Source of the DNA: Dysgonamonadaceae bacterium
GTDB lineage: Bacteria > Bacteroidota > Bacteroidia > Bacteroidales > Azobacteroidaceae
DNA length: 14,644 bases
Direction: 5' to 3'
Assembly: GCA_031276105.1 (NCBI GenBank)
Contig: JAISNS010000150.1
Coordinates: 1 to 14,644, forward strand
Each line of letters opens with the position of its first letter. The first letter of the stretch is position 1. Below are positions 7,434-12,899 of the stretch, piece by piece. The notes beneath the pieces are model-generated. The model worked only from the letters and a program-made list of their open reading frames with translations, was not told the DNA's origin and did no database searches. The position numbers and the translations under genes were made by a program.

Positions 7434-8246
7434 ATGAACACGATAAAACGATACACGGCAGCGATGACCATCGCCGGTTCCGACAGCGGCGGATGCGCCG
7501 GCATTCAAGCCGACCTGAAAACCTTTTCGGCAATCGGCGTATTCGGAACATCCGTCATCACATCCGTCACAGCACAAAACACGCAGGAAGTCCGGGCGGT
7601 AGAAGTCTTGTCGCCCGAAATTATCCGGCAACAGTCGGAAGCGGTATTGGACGATATCGCCATCGACGCCCTTAAAACCGGAATGCTTCCCTCGCCCGAA
7701 ATCATCGAAACGGTGGCCGCCATCATCGACCGCTACGCCTTGAAAAGCGTCATCGTCGATCCGGTGATGGTAGCCACCAGCGGCGCCCGCCTGACTTCGG
7801 CGTCCATTACCGGCGCTTTCCGCGAACACCTCTACCGGCGAATCACGCTGATTACGCCCAACATTCCGGAGGCGGAAGCGCTTTCCGGCCTCTCCATTCA
7901 AACAAAAAAAGATTTCCGGAAAGCGGCGGAACGATTGCTCGCGCAAGGTTGCCCGGCGGTTTTAATCAAAGGCGGCCACCTCGCGTCCGGCGATTCGACG
8001 GACATCCTTTTCCGACCGGATCGGGAACCGCTTTCTTTTTCGTCGCCCCGCATCAATACCGCCAATTTGCACGGAACCGGATGCACGTTTTCGTCCGCCA
8101 TTGCCGCTTACAGCGCCTTGGGACAAGCCTTGGAACAGGCCATCGCATCGGCAAAAGCCTATATTTCATCCGCCGTTCAAAGCGGAAGCCAAATGAGATT
8201 GGGAAAAGGTTACGGGCCGGTGAATCATTTTTTCGAGCGGCAATAA
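7434..8246 (+). CDS. thiD: Hydroxymethylpyrimidine/phosphomethylpyrimidine kinase
   Basis: Cytoplasmic kinase of the ribokinase fold that phosphorylates hydroxymethylpyrimidine and then its monophosphate, supplying the pyrimidine half of thiamine. The 270-residue length is typical. The N-terminal substrate motif reads AGSDSGGCAGIQADLKTF (14-31), VDPVMVATSG is at 108-117, TPNIPEAEAL at 141-150, and the catalytic/anion-hole motif HGTGCTFSSAIAA spans 213-225 with the usual cysteine at 217. I use the ATG at 7434; an upstream in-frame TTG at 7416 sits within the promoter -7 element. The gene stands alone here: no other thi genes are visible. It converges on the next gene, with only 8 bp between the two stop codons and no terminator hairpin in that gap. 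Confidence 0.95.
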   Translation: MNTIKRYTAAMTIAGSDSGGCAGIQADLKTFSAIGVFGTSVITSVTAQNTQEVRAVEVLSPEIIRQQSEAVLDDIAIDALKTGMLPSPEIIETVAAIIDRYALKSVIVDPVMVATSGARLTSASITGAFREHLYRRITLITPNIPEAEALSGLSIQTKKDFRKAAERLLAQGCPAVLIKGGHLASGDSTDILFRPDREPLSFSSPRINTANLHGTGCTFSSAIAAYSALGQALEQAIASAKAYISSAVQSGSQMRLGKGYGPVNHFFERQ

Positions 8247-8254
8247 GGATGAAC

Positions 8255-8818
8255 TTATTGACATAAAACAACTTCAAATTCTTTATCCGGCAGAAAATCG
8301 GTCATCTCCCACAGATAAAAACAGCAACCGTTTCGCTTTTCTTTGGAAAGAAAAGGATAAGAAAACTGCGTTTCATCGACCGGTACCGAAGCGGTTAGGG
8401 AATAAACCGCCTGTTTCAGCGCCTGTTTCCATGCTTGCGTGGAGGTGATGATATAGGTGTTTTTTTCAGCGGCTTTCTGCCGGTAAAAAATAGCGATATC
8501 CACCGTATCGCGTGGCGGAAGATTGATAAGAAACGCAATCATCCGATTCAATCGCCGGAACGGAATACGGCTTAATTGGTTTAGATCGGTTACGGCAATG
8601 GAATCAATGGCGATCGTTTCTTCCGCAAAAGGAAAAAAGATGGGTTGATGGATTGCTTTATCCGTCGGATTGCCAAACGAATAGATGCCGTTGATGCTGA
8701 AATACGCGCTGTCGAGTTCAAAATCAATATGCTCCTCGAAAAAAGAAACTTTTTCTTGCGCATACAGATTAGCATGGATGATTAATGCAACGATTCCGGA
8801 TAGCACACACTTTTTCAC
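8255..8818 (-). CDS. Small exported protein of unknown function
   Basis: A 187-residue protein I do not recognise. It begins with a good signal peptide (MKKCVLSGIVALIIHANLYA, cleavage probable before QEKV), so it should be exported to the periplasm or beyond. There is no lipobox and no T9SS sorting domain. The mature part is mixed and probably beta-rich, with a stretch reading GIYSFGNPTDKAIHQPIFFP (44-63) that looks like a decorated beta-sandwich or interaction domain, and three cysteines near the end (C165, C166, C186). The start codon is GTG at 8818, overlapping the TGA stop of the preceding gene by 3 bases within GTGA. I trust it because the signal peptide begins exactly there. The tight coupling suggests it works with the T9SS-sorted protein upstream. 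Confidence 0.8.
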   Translation of the reverse strand: MKKCVLSGIVALIIHANLYAQEKVSFFEEHIDFELDSAYFSINGIYSFGNPTDKAIHQPIFFPFAEETIAIDSIAVTDLNQLSRIPFRRLNRMIAFLINLPPRDTVDIAIFYRQKAAEKNTYIITSTQAWKQALKQAVYSLTASVPVDETQFSYPFLSKEKRNGCCFYLWEMTDFLPDKEFEVVLCQ

Positions 8819-9987
8819 CGGACGATTATTTTTGCCGTAGCATATCTTTTCCGATTGACCGTCAATGCCGCATGGTAGATTCCTTTCGCGATATTCGACG
8901 GCAAAGTTATTTTTCCTTTATTCTCGGATACAGGATATTGCGCGATGATTTGTCCGTTCAGCCCGATGATTTCAATGATACTTTTCGACGATTTAACGGG
9001 AAGCGTTGTTTCGTAAGTGAAAGCATTTTCTGTGATTGGATTGGAAATTATTCGCAGGACTGTTTCTTCCGGTTTAACCGTTTGTATATCAACATATCTA
9101 TTAATATAGATATCAAGTGTAAGAATTGTGTCTTGCTCTATTTCAAATTCAACCGGATTGATTGTCCAGTAATCGTGCCCGCTATTCCAACCGACTGTCG
9201 CCGGCCACTCCCATGGATACAATTTATCGAAGTAATATTTGCAGGCATAAACATCTCCTGAATACAGCCCATCAGTTTGAAGCGCCAAATCAATAACACT
9301 GTAATAATGTTCGTCTTTCAACGACAACCGAGATTCGGAAAACGGTTGATCACTCAGATTGTGTATCCTTGCAGATAATTTACCGCCGGCCACATTTTCA
9401 TCATTCAATTGACCGATACCTGGCGTCGGATCTATTGCATACTGTTTACTGTAAATAAATTTATTATAATAAAAGGATGTGTAGTCATTTAATAATGTCA
9501 TCAGATAAGGTACATGAGCGATGGATTCCCCTTCCTTTGGACTGCGTACCAAGGCTCCCGTATAGTTGCCGAAGATAAATGTATGACTGGAAGACTTACC
9601 TTCGGTTCCCCACCATGCGCCTTCTTCATAATAAGTAGTTACTTGTACAAAATCTCCTTCGGAGTGAATAGTTAAATCGGAATCCAAGCTATCATTTTGT
9701 AAAATGAAAACGTCGGGATGTTCCCAATAACCTTCTTCCTGATTACCGAAGTCCGGTTTATTCCATTTCGCGCTTCCGGAGGATGTAGTGATGCGAACAC
9801 TATCTACAACTTCGGGAATATCAAACGTGTAACTGTGTAACTCTATAATCCATTTTCCATCGGAATCGAACATTAATTCCGAAGCATAAAATTCCGGCGG
9901 CATAAGAGCTATCGGATTGGAACGGAGCGGAGAACAAAAGAAAATACTTAAAAGTAAAAGAACAAAAGAAAATAGATAGCGTTTCAT
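8815..9987 (-). CDS. T9SS type A sorting-domain secreted protein
   Basis: A 390-residue protein with an N-terminal Sec signal peptide (residues 1 to about 23) and a C-terminal type IX secretion sorting domain at about 310-390. The sorting domain shows the family's usual layout: ISNPITENAF near its start, IIEIIGLNGQIIAQY in the middle, and SNIAKGIYHAALTV followed by KIIVR at the very end. Such proteins cross the outer membrane through T9SS, lose the domain and are released or anchored. The body (25-309) is rich in aromatic residues and I recognise no catalytic domain in it. It is the first gene of a two-gene minus-strand unit; the stop overlaps the GTG start of the next. A promoter with -7 element TATATTTG lies about 70 nt upstream. 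The T9SS assignment is strong, the function unknown. Confidence 0.9.
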   Translation of the reverse strand: MKRYLFSFVLLLLSIFFCSPLRSNPIALMPPEFYASELMFDSDGKWIIELHSYTFDIPEVVDSVRITTSSGSAKWNKPDFGNQEEGYWEHPDVFILQNDSLDSDLTIHSEGDFVQVTTYYEEGAWWGTEGKSSSHTFIFGNYTGALVRSPKEGESIAHVPYLMTLLNDYTSFYYNKFIYSKQYAIDPTPGIGQLNDENVAGGKLSARIHNLSDQPFSESRLSLKDEHYYSVIDLALQTDGLYSGDVYACKYYFDKLYPWEWPATVGWNSGHDYWTINPVEFEIEQDTILTLDIYINRYVDIQTVKPEETVLRIISNPITENAFTYETTLPVKSSKSIIEIIGLNGQIIAQYPVSENKGKITLPSNIAKGIYHAALTVNRKRYATAKIIVR

Positions 9988-10059
9988 AAGTAAAAAATTA
10001 AAATTGTTTTGTTGAAATACTGTTTTTTTATGATTTTATACTTAATTAAATGAATGATG

Positions 10060-10090
10060 CAAATATAGGTATATAAAATCAAAAAACAAG
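10060..10090 (-). promoter_or_regulatory. Promoter of the T9SS protein operon
   Basis: On the minus strand the -7 element is TATATTTG at 10067-10060, a full TAnnTTTG match. A CTTG at about 10090-10087 is a three-of-four match to the -33 TTTG with 19 nt spacing. This gives a leader of about 65 nt before the ATG at 9987. Confidence 0.55.
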
Positions 10091-10200
10091 AAAAAGCAGG
10101 GGGATATTTGAAAATATTTTTGAAAATTATCTAAATGAATTTTAAATTGTCGCATCACATGCGCGGCAGGTATCTAAGGGTACATTTTTTTTCAAAAATA
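10068..10200. other. AT-rich divergent regulatory spacer
   Basis: No gene is seen between the back-to-back promoters at 10060-10090 and 10201-10232. It contains a 9-base direct repeat TTTGAAAAT at 10107-10115 and 10119-10127 (period 12) and a short palindrome CGCAT-CAC-ATGCG at 10151-10163. Either could be a binding site for a regulator of the two divergent units; neither matches a known operator that I can name. Confidence 0.35.
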
Positions 10201-10232
10201 TTTGCATAATCTGATTTATTGAATTACATTTG
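10201..10232 (+). promoter_or_regulatory. Consensus Bacteroidales promoter before the (AC)n small ORF
   Basis: TTTG at 10201-10204, a 20-nt spacer and TACATTTG at 10225-10232 match both elements of the Bacteroides promoter pattern, the best promoter in the window. Transcription should begin around 10237-10240 and run into an A-rich leader (AACAACAACAAAGAAT) just before an ATG at 10264. It may also be the promoter for the surface-protein gene at 10687, as no consensus element lies between. Confidence 0.65.
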
Positions 10233-10263
10233 CAGCGGTTTTTGTAAAACAACAACAAAGAAT

Positions 10264-10419
<156 letters not shown>

Positions 10420-10462
10420 GAATAACAATATTTCAGAAAAAAAACAATACCTGTCTTACCTG

Positions 10463-10613
10463 TTGTCATTGCGGGCTTGACCCCCAATCCCCTGAACAAA
10501 GCACTTTCCCCCATGTTTTAGGGTATAGAATCCGTGCCAATCCGTTTCATCCGTGTTCCATTGCGACTTCCTGTGTCTTATCAGGGGATTGCGCGTCAAG
10601 CGCGCAATGACAA
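10463..10613. repeat. REP-like inverted pair of 33-nt palindromic arms
   Basis: The arm at 10463-10495 and the arm at 10581-10613 are reverse complements at 30 of 33 positions, with 85 bases between them. Each arm is palindromic in itself: the right one has TTGCGCG and CGCGCAA around TCAAG, the left one the same stem with mismatches. The three differences between the arms fall in the inner stem. This resembles the paired REP/BIME elements of bacterial intergenic regions. Part of the central spacer (10539-10562) recurs after the next gene. If transcribed, the arms would fold into a long hairpin in the leader of the gene at 10687; no T-run follows, so it is not a standard terminator. Confidence 0.75.
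10539..10562 (+). repeat. 24-nt intergenic direct repeat, copy 1
   Basis: This 24-nt segment, ending CATCCGTGTTCCATT, matches 12682-12705 at 22 of 24 positions in the same orientation. An AATCCGTGCC unit at 10529-10538 precedes it as a partial copy. The two copies bracket the secreted-protein gene and are 2143 bases apart. Confidence 0.7.
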
Positions 10614-10686
10614 GGAAACGAGTGGGCTGCGACCGATGAATTAGGAATTAAAAACTACAAATTAACAATTATAAACAACAATTACA

Positions 10687-12549
10687 ATGACAAAAAAATT
10701 TTTAGTATTATTTTCAATTATGAATATCCTGAGCGCCAATTTACGCGCTCAAGTAACGTTTGGCGCTCTCACGCCGCCTGTTCCCGGCGCTATTCTGGAT
10801 TTGAACAGCACAAACAAAGGCGGATTAATCCTCTCGAACGTAGCGCTTACCGATTTATCGGCGATTCCCTCTTCTTTTCCGAAGGCAAATGTCCAAGACG
10901 CTGCCCTGAAAAACGGGATGATAGGCGCTTTGATTTACAACACAAACGAAAACACCTGCATCGGCATTCATGCTTGGAACGGAGATTATTGGGAACGGAT
11001 TGCCGCAAATTTCATTGTGACGCAGGACACTCTCCTTTCTTCCTCAAACGCGGCAATTGCATTTGGCGACGACACCATCAAATTTACGGCTTCCCTGCCC
11101 GGAGCCAAATCGTATCGCTGGTATCTAAGCGAGAACGATGGCGATTACAAATACCTCGGCATTACAACAACAAATACCTATTCAAAAGATTTTCCTACAG
11201 GCAAATACAAGCTAAAGGTAATTATGGACGACTGTCATTCTCTGACGGAAAGCAACGAACTCGCCTTTTCGCCGGCGAGTATTTCGCCCAGTTTCGGAAG
11301 CCTTGCCGGTGGTAATTATATTTACATTTACGGCGACTTCCCGTATGCCGGCACGGGCGATTATGCTGCACAAAGCGATTTAGTAGCTCACTACGACGGC
11401 ATAAACAACAGGGGGGAAGGCGACAAAAGTCATGATTACAGCGCGGCGAGTTGGAAGGATTTAAAGACCGGATTTGAACTTCCGAGGACGAGTAGCGCAG
11501 GCCAGTGGTTGAGTAATGGTTTTCAGTCGCTTAATGAAACAATTTTGCCTACTTACACATCGGCTGAGATGGCGGTTAATGCAGCTTTTTACACCAGTAA
11601 TTTCCCTGCCGCTTATCCTGTCGGTAATGATGCCAGAACAATTGAGGTGATTTTCAGAACGCCGGACGAGCAAAAGATGTTTGATCAAGCACAAGGTATA
11701 ATACGTATGATTCTTAGGTATGGCAAATTAGAAGCAAGTAAAATATTTGGCATTCTCTATCGTGGTGAAACACGTGTCGGCTGTACGGAGGATGTTGATA
11801 ATCAGTGGGTGTTTTATGCAATTGCAGGGAACATTAGCAACCTTGTCACTTGTCTTTCCAGTACTCCATCCTTGGAAGCAGCAAACACGATAAATACGGT
11901 AACATCAACCTATCAAGACAGTATGAGACATTCGCTTACAAACTCGTTTATAAACAATGTGCCTGCAACGATTGTTGAGCAATCAGGCATCTTGAATACA
12001 GGAACAGATTTTTTAACGCTTGGCTATAACCTTCCGTATGCAACATTTTTGTCTGCCCGTCTGTACAATCGTATCTTGACTCCGGAAGAAATAGCACAAA
12101 ACGCCGCTCTGGATCAGAAGCGTTATCTTTCGCCGCCAACAGTTACGATTGATGGTCAGAACTGTACCGACGTAGTTGTTCTTTCGCCGCATTTTCTGAT
12201 GTGCAAAGTACCCCCAGGCGATATTCCCGAAGCGAAAGAGGTTATAGTAAACAACATTTCTTACGGCGAAGTGTATGAATATGTAGATCCCGTCGCCGAT
12301 TTTTATATTCACGAAATTTCGCCTATTGTCGGCCCTGCCAATACTGCCAACCGGACTTTAACGCTTACCGGCAACCTGCTGAACACAATAACCGAAGTCA
12401 AGGTCGACAATATAGTCTGTACAGACCTTGCCACAAGCAATTCAACCGCTACCTGCACACTTCCGTTTCATCCGGCGGGAGAAGTAGATATTACGATAAC
12501 TGCCGACAGCGAAACATACCGATTTGTCAAGGTATTTGAGTATCAATAA
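10687..12549 (+). CDS. Secreted multidomain surface protein (Ig-like, LamG-like, IPT/TIG)
   Basis: A 620-residue protein with a signal peptide (cleavage likely after ANLRAQ, residue 22). Next comes an N-terminal module found in many Bacteroidota surface proteins (23-107: GAILDLNSTNKGGLILSN, then GALIYNTNENTCIG and WNGDYWERI), then an Ig/PKD-like domain (about 112-196, with SYRWYLSENDGDYKYLG). The first strands of an IPT/TIG domain follow (ISPSFGSLAGGNYIYIYG, 199-216). A LamG-like region spans about 230-480 and ends with the typical ARLYNRILTPEEIAQNAA. The missing TIG half resumes at VTIDGQNCTDVVVLS (486-500) and runs to 533. A complete second TIG domain closes the protein (542-620). There is no T9SS sorting domain or lipobox, so the final location (periplasm, surface or outside) is open. 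A binding or adhesion role is likely from the domains; the ligand is unknown. No consensus promoter stands directly upstream. Confidence 0.88.
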   Translation: MTKKFLVLFSIMNILSANLRAQVTFGALTPPVPGAILDLNSTNKGGLILSNVALTDLSAIPSSFPKANVQDAALKNGMIGALIYNTNENTCIGIHAWNGDYWERIAANFIVTQDTLLSSSNAAIAFGDDTIKFTASLPGAKSYRWYLSENDGDYKYLGITTTNTYSKDFPTGKYKLKVIMDDCHSLTESNELAFSPASISPSFGSLAGGNYIYIYGDFPYAGTGDYAAQSDLVAHYDGINNRGEGDKSHDYSAASWKDLKTGFELPRTSSAGQWLSNGFQSLNETILPTYTSAEMAVNAAFYTSNFPAAYPVGNDARTIEVIFRTPDEQKMFDQAQGIIRMILRYGKLEASKIFGILYRGETRVGCTEDVDNQWVFYAIAGNISNLVTCLSSTPSLEAANTINTVTSTYQDSMRHSLTNSFINNVPATIVEQSGILNTGTDFLTLGYNLPYATFLSARLYNRILTPEEIAQNAALDQKRYLSPPTVTIDGQNCTDVVVLSPHFLMCKVPPGDIPEAKEVIVNNISYGEVYEYVDPVADFYIHEISPIVGPANTANRTLTLTGNLLNTITEVKVDNIVCTDLATSNSTATCTLPFHPAGEVDITITADSETYRFVKVFEYQ

Positions 12550-12580
12550 TGAGTTATGAATTATAAATTATGAGTTATGA
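12549..12580 (+). repeat. AT-rich direct repeat overlapping the stop codon
   Basis: ATGAGTTATGA occurs at 12549-12559 and again at 12570-12580, a period of 21 bases, with an AT-rich spacer. The first copy begins on the last base of the stop codon of the surface-protein gene. Confidence 0.6.
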
Positions 12581-12618
12581 GTGGTGCGAAGCGCGGTTGT
12601 TTGCTTCGCGCCACTCAT
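12577..12618. repeat. 16-bp hairpin after the surface-protein gene
   Basis: ATGAGTGGTGCGAAGC at 12577-12592 pairs with GCTTCGCGCCACTCAT at 12603-12618 around a 10-base loop. One position is a G-T pair, so all 16 pairs can form in RNA from the plus strand. It begins 28 bases after the stop. No T-run follows, so it is not a standard intrinsic terminator, but it could still protect or end the transcript. Confidence 0.7.
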
Positions 12619-12620
12619 AG

Positions 12621-12660
12621 TAACAAGGGGTTGCAAACAAGGGGTTGCAACCCCTTGTTA
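12621..12660. repeat. Tandem plus palindromic AACAAGGGGTTGCAA element
   Basis: AACAAGGGGTTGCAA occurs at 12622-12636 and 12636-12650. The second copy continues into its own reverse complement, making a perfect 24-nt palindrome at 12636-12659. Alternatively the first copy pairs over 16 bp (12621-12636 with 12645-12660) around an 8-base loop. Two competing perfect structures are therefore possible. No T-run follows on the plus strand. Confidence 0.75.
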
Positions 12661-12681
12661 AAAATCCGCGCCGATTCGCTT

Positions 12682-12705
12682 AATCCGTGTCATCCGCGTT
12701 CCATT
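12682..12705 (+). repeat. 24-nt intergenic direct repeat, copy 2
   Basis: Matches 10539-10562 at 22 of 24 positions in the same orientation and ends CATCCGCGTTCCATT. A related AATCCGCGCC unit precedes it at 12663-12672, just as AATCCGTGCC precedes copy 1. Confidence 0.7.
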
Positions 12706-12765
12706 TTCTCCGACGTCTCAAAAAAAATTTAGCAAAAAAAAATATAGAATATTGCTCAATATAGG

Positions 12766-12794
12766 TTGTGAATAAAAAAAAAACCGTATATTTG
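12766..12794 (+). promoter_or_regulatory. Promoter of the glutamine synthetase gene with an A10 spacer run
   Basis: TTG at 12766-12768 and TATATTTG at 12787-12794 fit the Bacteroides -33 and -7 elements with an 18-nt spacer. The spacer contains ten consecutive A residues (12774-12783). Transcription would start near 12800, giving a leader of about 100 nt before the ATG at 12900. Confidence 0.6.
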
Positions 12795-12899
12795 CAAAAT
12801 GAAATTTTAGGCAGGTAATAGTCACAAAATAATTAGATGAATAATAAAAAATAACAGCAATATAATATTGAAATAACAATATATAAAAACAAAAAGAAC
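12795..12899 (+). other. AT-rich leader of the glutamine synthetase gene
   Basis: About 100 AT-rich bases between the predicted promoter and the start codon. I see no riboswitch, no small gene and no Shine-Dalgarno site; the start is preceded by an A-rich run, as is usual in this phylum. Confidence 0.5.

Noticed and set aside
7410..7946. Minus-strand ORF of 178 codons opposite thiD
   Set aside because: Antisense to an intact thiD and overlaps its promoter; Gly/Arg-rich translation typical of a shadow frame.
8247..8254. Shared terminator between convergent thiD and the small exported protein gene
   Set aside because: Only 8 bases separate the two stop codons and no hairpin fits there.
12621..12660. 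Intrinsic terminator after the surface-protein gene
   Set aside because: The stem is strong, but A residues, not T residues, follow on the plus strand; kept as a repeat.
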